Shown: positions 44,248-52,602 of the stretch, in pieces
Numbering within the stretch: the first letter of the stretch is position 1
Layout: each line of letters begins with the position of its first letter
Program-made: the position numbers and the translations under genes
Notes under the pieces: model-generated
What the model was told of the DNA's origin: nothing
What the model saw: only the letters and a program-made list of their open reading frames with translations
The model's database searches: none
Assembly (NCBI GenBank): GCA_001247695.2
Contig: LGRX02035498.1
Span: 1-64,000, forward strand
DNA length: 64,000 bases
Direction of reading: 5' to 3'
From: Cymbomonas tetramitiformis
Lineage: Eukaryota; Chlorophyta; Pyramimonadophyceae; Pyramimonadales; Pyramimonadaceae

Positions 44248-44563
44248 TGTTATGTATTGTCATCTACACGTTCCTAATGATAATCAACAAACATGTTCGA
44301 TTTGTCTTAATCCTATATCTACGAATTACTTTTTAAATTGTAATCATAGTTTTCATAAAAACTGTATATGTAAATGGATGAAACGAAATAATACGTGTCC
44401 AGTTTGTAGACAACCGATCATACACGACGATCGTTTGAAACAATATCAAGACATTTTGAACCGCGTTGATAATGCGTCATTTGCTGTAGCAATAGACGTC
44501 GGTATATTGTCGGAATCCAGAGAACGCATGATTCAAAATCTTGAAGAATTAAGTTTGCTATAA
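44138..44563 (+). CDS. RING-H2 protein with N-terminal Cys/His module
   Basis: Protein of 141 aa. The ATG follows ATATTATAATATAA, the late-type start context, so the long overlap with the MazG gene seems real. Residues 14-45 carry C...C...C-x2-H (CQMMTKKHLPC, then YCHLH), like the module at the start of the provirus SET protein. Residues 50-95 are a RING-H2: CSICLNPIST, LNCNHSFHKNCICKWM, CPVCRQP. It is a likely ubiquitin ligase; target unknown. Confidence 0.8.
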   Translation: MNPPSKEDTLQQTKRTCQMMTKKHLPCKNPGKLLRNDVMYCHLHVPNDNQQTCSICLNPISTNYFLNCNHSFHKNCICKWMKRNNTCPVCRQPIIHDDRLKQYQDILNRVDNASFAVAIDVGILSESRERMIQNLEELSLL

Positions 44564-44568
44564 GTCAC

Positions 44569-44575
44569 CTAAAGA
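44569..44575 (+). promoter_or_regulatory. YTAAAGA box, putative early promoter
   Basis: CTAAAGA with a 21-nt spacer to the ATG at 44597, suggesting that 44597 is the real start of the following gene although its fourth codon is a stop. Confidence 0.45.
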
Positions 44576-44596
44576 TACATCTATATACTTATAGAC

Positions 44597-45058
44597 ATGG
44601 CCTTTTAAACGGATATCGATGCAGTAAAATTACGGAAATTCATAAAAGACAACCCTTTTGCCTTGTCGGTCGTTAAAGTTGACATTAATGTAAATTGTAT
44701 CGCATGTATTTTACATTCGTGGAAACAATTTGTATTACTTTTAGTATCCGATGTTAAAATATCCGATGACGATACCGTTTGGTCTGAGATAGAAAACGTG
44801 TTTATGGGTCGTGATGTTAAAGAGTATTCTAATACGTACGGTAAGATATTTGATTTCATGAGAGAACAAATGTCCACTATCGATCTATCAAAGGAATATC
44901 TAATGAATATTGAATCATGTAATATAAATTATCCGAAACACTTTCGTGTGTTTTGTTTTGATAAAAAAAGCACAACATGGAAATTATGTAAAAGGTCCCC
45001 GGTGTCTTACAAGTTGTCTACCATGTATCCAAAGACGTATCTTAAGATTGTAATGTAA
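44597..45058 (+). pseudogene. hypothetical protein gene with a stop at codon 4
   Basis: From ATG 44597 the frame reads three codons, then TAA (44606-44608), then about 150 open codons to 45058. Promoter box and ATG are well placed, and the region between the TAA and the next possible start reads like normal protein, so the TAA probably inactivates the gene or is a sequence error. The product (with VDINVNCIACILHSWKQFVL and FDFMREQM) is not recognised. Its 3' end overlaps the Erv1-like gene by 17 nt. Confidence 0.5.
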
Positions 45059-45542
45059 TTCCATGTTTTTGTTTGCATATATTTAATCGGAAAGTGTGAA
45101 TTTTGATCATCGTTCTTTTCTTTCCACCCTTTTCATATGGTTCAGTGCATCCGTATTGATTCTTCGTACACTTTGCTCGAAAACTTTCGTACATGTTTTT
45201 TACTTTACCAAAATCTGCATCCGTATACATCGGTATATCTTTATCATTTTTTATATTGATATCGCGTTGTATTTTGTTGTGAATCAAGAACAACCATTTG
45301 CTAAAAGTATTGCGACTTTTGAATATACTATTTCTGATTTTATATTTCCCGAATGTTATAATCTTTTTATAATTGTCTCTACAAGTCTTACATGGAAGAA
45401 TGTCCCCTAACGATATAAAGAATCTTTTGTACTCTTTATATTTTTCAGGAGAATAGTTAAAAGCGACACAGTGCAAGAACAACCATGCGGGAGATCCCCA
45501 TACTTTTGTTTGAAATCCATTCTTTTCTTTTTTTGTAATCAT
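45042..45542 (-). CDS. Erv1/Alr-like FAD thiol oxidoreductase
   Basis: Protein of 166 aa from the ATG at 45542 (an upstream in-frame ATG at 45611 would overlap the divergent helicase gene). KVWGSPAWLFLHCVAF and LGDILPCKTCRDNYKKI give the usual W-G-x-x-x-W-x-x-x-H and active C-x-x-C. In large DNA viruses this enzyme makes disulfides in virion proteins inside the cytoplasmic factory. It starts 24 nt from the divergent D6/D11-type helicase gene. Confidence 0.85.
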   Translation of the reverse strand: MITKKEKNGFQTKVWGSPAWLFLHCVAFNYSPEKYKEYKRFFISLGDILPCKTCRDNYKKIITFGKYKIRNSIFKSRNTFSKWLFLIHNKIQRDINIKNDKDIPMYTDADFGKVKNMYESFRAKCTKNQYGCTEPYEKGGKKRTMIKIHTFRLNICKQKHGITLQS

Positions 45543-45566
45543 TTGTTTGTTATAGTATAGCAATAA

Positions 45567-47606
45567 ATGAATCGATTTGAAATCAAGGAAAAGGACAATC
45601 GAGATATGCAAACTATATGCAATGTTTCAAAATTTGATCTACAAATACACCAAAGGTTTTTAAAAACGTATTTTCACAGCGGAGTAAAAAATAAACGGTT
45701 ATTACTATTCCATGGGTTAGGATCTGGCAAAACTTGTTCGGCTATCAGTATCGCTGAAAATTTCAAAAGTCCTACCAAAAAAATCATATTCATCGCCTCT
45801 GCCAGTTTGTTACCGAATATATATAAAGAACTTTTAGGTGATTGTGGAAAATATGGAAAGTCGGTTATGAACAATCACGATATACCAAATCCATGTTCAA
45901 AAGAAGTAAAGGAAGCGTATCAATTGAAAGCCAGACAAGAGATTAACAAATATTATGACATCATGTCATATCAACAATTTGTATCAAGATCTAAAAAGAA
46001 TACCTTAAAAATAAACAATAGATTGATGATAATCGATGAAGTTCAAAATATAATATCTGAAATCGGCGATATGTATTCGGTGTTCCATAAAGAATTAGTA
46101 ACTAAACGACCCAATAACATAAATTTATTGTTATTATCGGGAACTCCAATGTTTGATAAAGCAAGCGAACTCGGTCTTATAAGCAATCTTTTGAATGATG
46201 TGGATAATCAACTTCCAGTCGGAAAAGAGTTTGATAAAGCGTTCTTCAATTTCACAACCAAGAAAATAATCAACGAAGACCGTGTGATATCTGTGTTAAA
46301 AAACAAGATTTCACATTTTCGAGGTATCAGTCCAAATGCGTATCCATCCAGAACGAATCGTATTGTGGCTTGTCCCATGTCTGGGCATCAGTTGAAAGGT
46401 TACAACATGACCGTGGGTAATGCGGATGTACTCAACAATAATATGAGTCAAGCATTTTTAATAAGTCCGAGACAGGCTAGCAACTTAGTATACCCGAATG
46501 GAAAGGTTGGCGTTAAAGGGAAAAGGTTAGCAAAAAACGCTAAAATCGATTTTGAAAAATGTTCCACCAAGTTTTATAATGCCGCAAGAATAATCGATAA
46601 TTCCGTCGGGCCCGTGTTTGTATACTCCAATTTCGTATCTGCATGTGGGATCGACGATTTTTCACTATTACTTTTGCAAAAAGGATATCAAGAAGTGACG
46701 AAAGATTTATGTCCTCTGAAGAAGGGTCTTCGTTTCGCAAGATTCCAAAGTGGTCAATCCGAAGAAAACACTAGAATATTGAATATTTTCAATAGTCGAG
46801 ACAATCGAAACGGTCACATGATAAAGGCGATATTAGGTTCACCGGCTATGAAAGAAGGAGTTACATTGTTAAGAGTTTCAGAAGTTCATCTATTGGATCC
46901 CTATTGGAATCGTAGCAGGACTGAACAAATCATCGGTAGAGCGATTCGATTTTGTAGTCATAAAGACATGTCCAAGACCAGAAGACATGTCAATGTATAC
47001 AATTATATCGCATATCCCGATGTAAGTGGATCATCGATTCCAAAAATGTACAACGTTAGAATGAATAACTCTATATTAAATCAAATACCAAAGACAATAT
47101 CGATCGATTTCAATATATATAGAATGGCATTTATAAAACAACAAAACATAGATCTATTTGAATCGTTATTGAAAAATATCTCGATCGATTGTAATCTTTT
47201 CAAACCAGCAAACGAAATCAAGAAGAATACTATTGATTGTTTGAAGTATGATAAGGATTTCAATCAAAATTATCAAAATTATCAAAATTATCAAAACAAT
47301 CAAAACAATAGCCCGCTTGCTAAGACGGAAAAGAAACCCAAAAAGAAAAATATATCGGTACCCAAAGCAAATATTAATAATGTTCCGTTTGTGCAAAAAC
47401 CAAAAAAGAAATCAAAAAAGTTAAATCTTACAAAACAGTATAAAGCCAAAACGGTGACCGTGAAAAAACGAAAAACAAAAAATGGTTGTCCAATAAACAG
47501 GATACCAGATGATGATGAGAACTGTCCGTCGGAATTTAAATATAAATACAAAAATCCGAGAGGTCAACTATGTTGTTACAAGAAACGTCAACGAGTTAAG
47601 AAATAA
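45567..47606 (+). CDS. D6/D11-type superfamily 2 helicase (viral transcription factor type)
   Basis: Protein of 679 aa. The helicase motifs are LLLFHGLGSGKT (Walker A, near 46-57), MIIDEVQN (motif II in DEVQ form, near 153-160), LLSGTPMF (III) and EQIIGRAIRF (VI). In poxviruses the relatives serve early transcription initiation or termination, and giant viruses keep one or two. The last 130 residues are a QNYQNYQ-type Asn/Gln stretch, a Lys-rich tract and a Cys-containing end (NGCPINRIPDDDENCPSEF, then LCCYKKRQR), a tail seen in other mimivirus-like proteins. Confidence 0.85.
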   Translation: MNRFEIKEKDNRDMQTICNVSKFDLQIHQRFLKTYFHSGVKNKRLLLFHGLGSGKTCSAISIAENFKSPTKKIIFIASASLLPNIYKELLGDCGKYGKSVMNNHDIPNPCSKEVKEAYQLKARQEINKYYDIMSYQQFVSRSKKNTLKINNRLMIIDEVQNIISEIGDMYSVFHKELVTKRPNNINLLLLSGTPMFDKASELGLISNLLNDVDNQLPVGKEFDKAFFNFTTKKIINEDRVISVLKNKISHFRGISPNAYPSRTNRIVACPMSGHQLKGYNMTVGNADVLNNNMSQAFLISPRQASNLVYPNGKVGVKGKRLAKNAKIDFEKCSTKFYNAARIIDNSVGPVFVYSNFVSACGIDDFSLLLLQKGYQEVTKDLCPLKKGLRFARFQSGQSEENTRILNIFNSRDNRNGHMIKAILGSPAMKEGVTLLRVSEVHLLDPYWNRSRTEQIIGRAIRFCSHKDMSKTRRHVNVYNYIAYPDVSGSSIPKMYNVRMNNSILNQIPKTISIDFNIYRMAFIKQQNIDLFESLLKNISIDCNLFKPANEIKKNTIDCLKYDKDFNQNYQNYQNYQNNQNNSPLAKTEKKPKKKNISVPKANINNVPFVQKPKKKSKKLNLTKQYKAKTVTVKKRKTKNGCPINRIPDDDENCPSEFKYKYKNPRGQLCCYKKRQRVKK

Positions 47607-47623
47607 ATTTCAATAGCGTAATA

Positions 47624-48469
47624 ATGTATTCTATCATTCTGCCTTCCGAAAAATATAATTGGTTTCACGAAATTGCATATCCGCTAAAAGAGACACTAGA
47701 ATGCTTTGATATCATTACAGACTCTCTGGAAAATTTAAAAGCTAAAGTATACGATGATAAAATTACGTATATATTATTCGGTTGCGAATCCATTGACCGC
47801 TTTCCTGCTAAAAAGTACATTGTTTATCAATTTGAACAAATATATGCGAAAACGGATAATAAATATCATAATGCATTGAAGGTGTACTTCGATCTCATGA
47901 AAAATGCAATAAGCGTATGGGAATATTCCTATGTTAATATCAAGGTGTTGCAACGATTTGGAATATCAAACATTGAATACAAACCAATCGGGTATTCGCC
48001 GTGTATAGAAACAGTTAATTTGTCTGATCACAAAGACAAAGACATCGACGTATTATGGTTAGGTTGTATATTGCAACGACGAATATCAATATTGAACAAG
48101 TTGAAAGATGATCTGTGTTCGTATAAACTTTCTTTTTCCAATGGAGTCTTTTTAAAAGCTAAAACGGATTTGTTATCTAGATCAAAAATAGCATTGAATA
48201 TCCATATGGAAGAACCCATACACTCTTGTCTCGAAGTAGTCAGACTTGTGTATTTGATTGCAAACAAATGTTTAGTCGTTTCAGAGTTTAGTGGCGATTC
48301 TTACACTGACAACATATTCAAACCGTATGTAGTGTTTACAAACAATCTATCGGAAACCATTTCGTATTTATTAAAACATCCAGAGATTATAAAAAGTCGA
48401 ACGGAATATGCATACAAATGGTTGAAATCCGAATATACATACAAAAATTTATTAACTACATCTTTTTGA
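47624..48469 (+). CDS. GT-B glycosyltransferase-like protein
   Basis: Protein of 281 aa. IVYQFEQIYAK, PIGYSPCIE, IDVLWLGCILQRRISIL and a C-terminal ALNIHMEEPIHSCLEVVR with CLVVSEFSGD follow the layout of GT-B transferases that bind the donor through a late E and an arginine pair. No membrane helix. It lies away from the main glycan cluster. Sugar and acceptor are unknown. Confidence 0.65.
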   Translation: MYSIILPSEKYNWFHEIAYPLKETLECFDIITDSLENLKAKVYDDKITYILFGCESIDRFPAKKYIVYQFEQIYAKTDNKYHNALKVYFDLMKNAISVWEYSYVNIKVLQRFGISNIEYKPIGYSPCIETVNLSDHKDKDIDVLWLGCILQRRISILNKLKDDLCSYKLSFSNGVFLKAKTDLLSRSKIALNIHMEEPIHSCLEVVRLVYLIANKCLVVSEFSGDSYTDNIFKPYVVFTNNLSETISYLLKHPEIIKSRTEYAYKWLKSEYTYKNLLTTSF

Positions 48470-48665
48470 TTTTATACAATATGTATGTCGTTTTCATATA
48501 AGTTAACACGATGATAAATAAGATAACGTACAATACAAATTTGAATTTATTAATGATATGTGTGATCAAAGGATCTAACACATCCTTCGTAAGTCGATCT
48601 TTGTTATCTTTCTTGCACATCTCGGTCATGCATGAGTCTATGATTTGTTCTTTTATTTTATCCAT
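48456..48665 (-). CDS. small single-pass membrane protein
   Basis: Protein of 69 aa with a charged N-terminal helix (DKIKEQIIDSCMTEMCKKDN) and one membrane span (FVLYVILFIIVLTYM) near the end. Small tail-anchored proteins like this are often virion membrane components in large DNA viruses (inference). It overlaps the end of the glycosyltransferase gene by 14 nt and lies back to back with the next membrane gene. Confidence 0.65.
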   Translation of the reverse strand: MDKIKEQIIDSCMTEMCKKDNKDRLTKDVLDPLITHIINKFKFVLYVILFIIVLTYMKTTYILYKIKKM

Positions 48666-48676
48666 TATAGTAAAAT

Positions 48677-49027
48677 ATGATTTTATTATTCATTCTATTG
48701 ACATATTTGATATTTCGAAGACATCGAGAATGGTTCGTAACAAAAAAGAATGAGTCTATTGTCTTGAAAATGTCTAAAGTATATAATTCATTTTTGAATG
48801 ATAAACCAGATTATCATATCATCGATACTTTACAAGTAAAAGATGATCATTACATCGTTAAAGTTTATAATTCAAAAACAAATGTCACTGAGATTTACAA
48901 ATTATTCAATGATCGATCTGTTAAAACTGGTGTCCCGTTTCTATTGAATGAATACGATAACGATTTAAATACACTCGAAGAATCAAAAGATCTTACCAGT
49001 TTTATGAATTTCAATTTAAGATATTAA
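48677..49027 (+). CDS. N-terminally anchored membrane protein, 116 aa
   Basis: A short hydrophobic N-terminus (MILLFILLTYLIF) followed by RRHREWF suggests a signal anchor with the body on the other side. The 100-residue body is soluble with alternating strands (HIIDTLQVKDDHYIVKVYN). No family recognised. Confidence 0.6.
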   Translation: MILLFILLTYLIFRRHREWFVTKKNESIVLKMSKVYNSFLNDKPDYHIIDTLQVKDDHYIVKVYNSKTNVTEIYKLFNDRSVKTGVPFLLNEYDNDLNTLEESKDLTSFMNFNLRY

Positions 49028-49044
49028 ATTATACTTATAGTATA

Positions 49045-49428
49045 ATGACGACAAAGAAAATTACGATGACGCCAAAATATGATCAAGAATCTTTACAAGC
49101 ATCTTTTACAAAAAAGAAAATCGATGATAAATTAAAGGATTTCAAAGAAATGAAACCGGAAAAATGGAAAGATATCGAAATCAATGATAGAATGCGATAT
49201 TTTTCAAACGGGACTTTCAAAAGCGGTGGTCGGGTGAAAAGTAACGCTTATCCGGATTACATCGTTTTAGCAAATGATATGAAAAGCTTATCGTGGTGTG
49301 TGCAGCTTAAAGATCCAACTTTGAAATTATATATCAAATCTTTTTCAAAAATGAAAAGAGAATCTGATGAAATGAAAAAAATGTATAAAGATTTGAAAGA
49401 TGGAAAAATTAAAATTCAAAAAGTTTAA
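49045..49428 (+). CDS. conserved-looking viral protein, 127 aa
   Basis: Basic protein with RMRYFSNGTFKSGGRVKSN and YIVLANDMKSLSWCVQ, a pattern (Gly-rich turn, then a Leu-Ser-Trp-x-Val-Gln strand) seen in small proteins of several giant viruses. No function is known. Its ATG follows TTATAGTATA. The 3' end overlaps the HMG-box gene by 4 nt. Confidence 0.6.
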   Translation: MTTKKITMTPKYDQESLQASFTKKKIDDKLKDFKEMKPEKWKDIEINDRMRYFSNGTFKSGGRVKSNAYPDYIVLANDMKSLSWCVQLKDPTLKLYIKSFSKMKRESDEMKKMYKDLKDGKIKIQKV

Positions 49429-49763
49429 GCGGTCACTGCAACTGTTTTGTTAGCTTCCGATTTAGATTTAGAAACATATTTGTCCTTATCCTCTTGTGAA
49501 AGGCATTTCCACATTTCTCCAAGTTTCTTTGAAATTTCGGTAATTTTGAGATCTGCATGTTTACTTCTCACTTCATTACGCTTTTCGCTTGCAAAAATGA
49601 AATACGGTGTAAGTGGTCGTTTTTCACGATTAGGATCTTTGGGTGTCTTTACTTTCTTCTTAGACTCCGTACCCATACATGTAGACTCAATGAAATCGCG
49701 GAACGGAGTACCATATTTGTGTTCTACAACTTTGAGAAGTTCTTGAGCGGACATTTGAGGCAT
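49425..49763 (-). CDS. HMG-box DNA-binding protein
   Basis: Protein of 112 aa. Residues 42-105 form one HMG box: DPNREKRPLTPYFIFASEKR, EISKKLGEMWKCLSQEDKDK and YVSKSKSEA, with the three helices and the Pro and Trp positions conserved. Such boxes bend DNA without strict sequence preference and may help organise or package the viral genome. The N-terminal 40 residues are a separate helical segment. Confidence 0.9.
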   Translation of the reverse strand: MPQMSAQELLKVVEHKYGTPFRDFIESTCMGTESKKKVKTPKDPNREKRPLTPYFIFASEKRNEVRSKHADLKITEISKKLGEMWKCLSQEDKDKYVSKSKSEANKTVAVTA

Positions 49764-49805
49764 TCTTAATATTATATAGTAGTGTTATCCTTAAATTATT
49801 TAGTT

Positions 49806-50228
49806 TCATTTAACGTAATTATGTTTCAAAAACGATTGCATTTTGAAATAATTGATCTGAGTACCTTTCTCTTGAGAAAATATGGTTGCTAATGTTTCAT
49901 CTATGATGAAATTTTGTTTCGAAGTTTCGAGTTGTAGATCTTTCGTTTTAATGTATTGATTGATCATTTTATTGACATATGATCTAGATACTTTTTGATC
50001 TGGGTCGATGTTCAAAAGTTTTGACATTTCGTTCGTAATTTGTACCGGTTTAACAAACCCGCTTACGGTTTTCGGTTTTTTCTTATTGGATTGTTGCTTA
50101 TTGATTTGTTTTAATTTACCGATAATCATGTCGATATCTTTTTTCATGTTTACCAATTGATTCATCATAATTTGATATTCGTTTATTGACACTTCATTAA
50201 CATTTATTACACACTCTTTTTGAGACAT
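49806..50228 (-). CDS. SWIB/MDM2-domain protein
   Basis: Protein of 140 aa with a coiled-coil-like N-terminus (MMNQLVNMKKDIDMIIGKLK), a Lys linker, then a SWIB domain from GFVKPVQITNEMSKLLNID to YFKMQSFLKHNYV. SWIB domains occur in chromatin remodellers and in chlamydial and giant-virus proteins, where the partner is mostly unknown. On its strand TTAAAGA lies 15 nt upstream of the ATG. Confidence 0.85.
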   Translation of the reverse strand: MSQKECVINVNEVSINEYQIMMNQLVNMKKDIDMIIGKLKQINKQQSNKKKPKTVSGFVKPVQITNEMSKLLNIDPDQKVSRSYVNKMINQYIKTKDLQLETSKQNFIIDETLATIFSQEKGTQINYFKMQSFLKHNYVK

Positions 50229-50282
50229 TCTTACATATTAAGTTCTTTAATCTTAAATTATTTTATTTCATATTTTAAAAGA

Positions 50283-50777
50283 ATGTTAACATTTCAATGG
50301 TATCATTTCATCTTTATATGTGTCATATACATAACATATCGAAACTCTTTATTGAAACCGAAAAATTCAAAAGATAATAAAAGAGTGGATAATTTTGCAA
50401 AATATTTACCAAAGAATGAGGGTTTAGATTTGCATATCTTATTCTTATCTTTCGTTCCATTATTCATATTTATGTCCAAGCTTGATTTAAAACTAGTCGA
50501 ACATGTATTATCTTTATTTTCGTATTATGCTTTTTACAAAAGCATGCAATATTATATCGATCCGTCGATAAGTCTACAATATCTATTACCAATAGTCACA
50601 TTAACATCTCTAACATTTGTTCAAAAGAAAATACTAGACATTTCGAATATTTCAAATGTATACGTGTACATATTTTTCATGGCCATACTTCAGATCGTGT
50701 CTAGAAAATATCATACGATCGATGTTATGGATCAAATAGTATTGGCACATGTGGTATTTTATGTATTCAAACAATGA
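50283..50777 (+). CDS. multi-pass membrane protein
   Basis: Protein of 164 aa from ATG 50283 (preceded by TATTTTAAAAGA). Four to five hydrophobic segments are visible, for example FIFICVIYITY, ILFLSFVPLFIFM, LLPIVTLTSLTF and VYVYIFFMAILQI. The late SRKYHTIDVMDQI recalls the H-x-x-x-D active site of PAP2-type or sphingomyelin-synthase-like lipid enzymes, but the other motifs are absent, so no enzyme is claimed. Confidence 0.6.
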   Translation: MLTFQWYHFIFICVIYITYRNSLLKPKNSKDNKRVDNFAKYLPKNEGLDLHILFLSFVPLFIFMSKLDLKLVEHVLSLFSYYAFYKSMQYYIDPSISLQYLLPIVTLTSLTFVQKKILDISNISNVYVYIFFMAILQIVSRKYHTIDVMDQIVLAHVVFYVFKQ

Positions 50778-51484
50778 AATAAGTACTCTATGTGATAAAT
50801 TGATCTCTCTCCTTGACGTATACGATGATCACTCTGTGATACTAATCGGATTACTTTATGTACCGGATTCTTTGGATCATTTCCATTTCGCAGTCTTTCA
50901 ATAATAGCAATACCGATATATTTGAATTCAATGTTATTTGTGATTAATTTGTAAACGACGTCTCGACATGCTTCAATGTCATCAAAGTTTAATGTGTTTA
51001 TCAATGTATTTACAAAGTCTATTTCATATGTTTTTTTATGGAAAGTATCTTTAATAAATTTTTGGACAATTATTGATAATAATTTATTAGATATGCTAGA
51101 GTACTGTGTAGTTGTCAATATAAAAATATCATTATACGAATTTCTCTCTATAATCGCTTTCAATATAACTTGATGTTCGTTTGAAAAGTGATTTGTATTG
51201 TATAAAATGAAATATCGTTTTATTCTTTGAATCTGTTTATCAAATGCGATGTATTTGCATTTTGATTTCAATAGATTCAGCAAATCGTTTTTATTTGTAT
51301 TTTCTGAAATCATATATTCATAGTGGTATATTGTCGACCTACTACGAATATACGAATCATCCGATAGTTTTTCGGTGTCCCATTTACAATTACATATAAA
51401 TCGATTGATATAATCGTATATGTTTTCGATCGATCGACTTATCAACAATGAATGCAGTATAAATTCATTCTGCAATCGCGACAT
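50759..51484 (-). CDS. divergent AAA/clamp-loader-like protein (tentative)
   Basis: Protein of 241 aa. The part ILYNTNHFSNEHQVILKAII followed by DIFILTTTQYSSISNKLLSI resembles the sensor 1 region of clamp-loader subunits (a helix after the Walker B position, then a strand and the SRC-type turn). No Walker A is visible. It may be an inactive delta-type subunit of the replication clamp loader or an unrelated helical protein. Both ends overlap neighbours by about 20 nt. Confidence 0.35.
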   Translation of the reverse strand: MSRLQNEFILHSLLISRSIENIYDYINRFICNCKWDTEKLSDDSYIRSRSTIYHYEYMISENTNKNDLLNLLKSKCKYIAFDKQIQRIKRYFILYNTNHFSNEHQVILKAIIERNSYNDIFILTTTQYSSISNKLLSIIVQKFIKDTFHKKTYEIDFVNTLINTLNFDDIEACRDVVYKLITNNIEFKYIGIAIIERLRNGNDPKNPVHKVIRLVSQSDHRIRQGERSIYHIEYLFHCLNT

Positions 51485-51878
51485 GATTCTTCTTAATGAA
51501 AATTATCCTTAACACGTTCCAAAATAATTGATTATTATAACCACCTTTCAATTCGATTGCAATTTTGACATCTTTATTTTTTATAATATTTTGAGAGGTA
51601 GCTAATGTTTGATCGCTGTTTTCAAATGAAACTTCATATTTATTATATCGATATGGCAACTTTAACAACATCGTTTCGTTATCATTGATGTAATCCATGA
51701 ACAAATCAATTGCATCAATGACTTTTTTGAATTCTCCAGATTCGATATGAATGTATCGTTTATTATGATGAATAATCACATCCGATTGCAACTTGGTCTC
51801 TAGTTCAACGATCAAAGATGTTCCATTTTTCAATATTTGATAATACCCTTTTTTATTCCAATACTTTTTATATATCAT
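51465..51878 (-). CDS. hypothetical protein, 137 aa
   Basis: Soluble mixed-fold protein starting MIYKKYWNKKGYYQILKNGT. No family recognised. It overlaps the downstream gene by 20 nt and its ATG lies 29 nt from the divergent TFIIS-like gene. Confidence 0.55.
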   Translation of the reverse strand: MIYKKYWNKKGYYQILKNGTSLIVELETKLQSDVIIHHNKRYIHIESGEFKKVIDAIDLFMDYINDNETMLLKLPYRYNKYEVSFENSDQTLATSQNIIKNKDVKIAIELKGGYNNQLFWNVLRIIFIKKNHVAIAE

Positions 51879-51907
51879 TTAAAATATATAATCATTATTG
51901 AGTTTAA

Positions 51908-52360
51908 ATGGAAACACTTCGACAAAATACGATCAATCATTTCAAAACAATCGTACCTGAGATCGTTAGTTTGAATATTGAAAAAAGCATATACAACTAC
52001 ACAATCGAACATGCAGATAGATTAAACACCGATATAGATTGGCAAAATATAGCTTTCAAACATATATACATTAGTAAATATTTCGATATAAAAAATAACG
52101 TGACATCGGACACTATCGAATCGCTTGTTAAAAATAAATTATCTAAAAACATCGCTTACTTGGATTTATCAGACTTGAATCCGTCATTACAGAATACCGA
52201 TAAAAAACAAGATGATACAGTTGAAGCGAGTGGTATGTTCAAATGTCCCAAGTGTAAACATCGCAAAACGACATATTATAGTATGCAAACTAGAAGTGCC
52301 GATGAACCGATGACGAACTTTATAACATGTCTTAATTGTCAACATCGTTGGAAAGTGTAA
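51908..52360 (+). CDS. TFIIS-like transcription elongation factor
   Basis: Protein of 150 aa. The C-terminal zinc ribbon is [20 protein letters not shown], then the catalytic acidic pair in SADEPMTNF, then [10 protein letters not shown]. In family members this hairpin enters the RNA polymerase pore to stimulate cleavage of stalled transcripts. The N-terminal 100 residues correspond to a shortened central domain. Viral factories usually encode such a factor with their own RNA polymerase. Confidence 0.92.
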   Translation: METLRQNTINHFKTIVPEIVSLNIEKSIYNYTIEHADRLNTDIDWQNIAFKHIYISKYFDIKNNVTSDTIESLVKNKLSKNIAYLDLSDLNPSLQNTDKKQDDTVEASGMFKCPKCKHRKTTYYSMQTRSADEPMTNFITCLNCQHRWKV

Positions 52361-52571
52361 CTTGAAGCATTCCATTGGAATCATAATACATATTTTGTAT
52401 AACATTATCGTTCGACATCTTTTTCAAATCCAATCCGAGAATGGTGATCCACTCGGGTGTCGGAATCACCGGGAAATTCATTTTTGAAAAATCGGACATT
52501 AGAAAATATTCCATCATTTGTTCTTGAGTCGGTTGTTTGACTTGTTTAACTTGTTTGACTACTTTACTCAT
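52332..52571 (-). CDS. hypothetical protein, 79 aa
   Basis: Small protein: a VKQVKQVKQ start, then [20 protein letters not shown] and a short folded part ending in [11 protein letters not shown]. It overlaps the TFIIS-like gene by 29 nt tail to tail. No family recognised. Confidence 0.55.
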   Translation of the reverse strand: MSKVVKQVKQVKQPTQEQMMEYFLMSDFSKMNFPVIPTPEWITILGLDLKKMSNDNVIQNMYYDSNGMLQVTLSNDVDN

Positions 52572-52595
52572 CTCTATTGAAATTATACAATAATT

Positions 52596-52602
52596 TCTTT
52601 AA
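52596..52602 (-). promoter_or_regulatory. YTAAAGA box, putative early promoter
   Basis: TTAAAGA on the minus strand, 24 nt from the ATG at 52571, overlapping the stop of the upstream gene. Confidence 0.4.
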
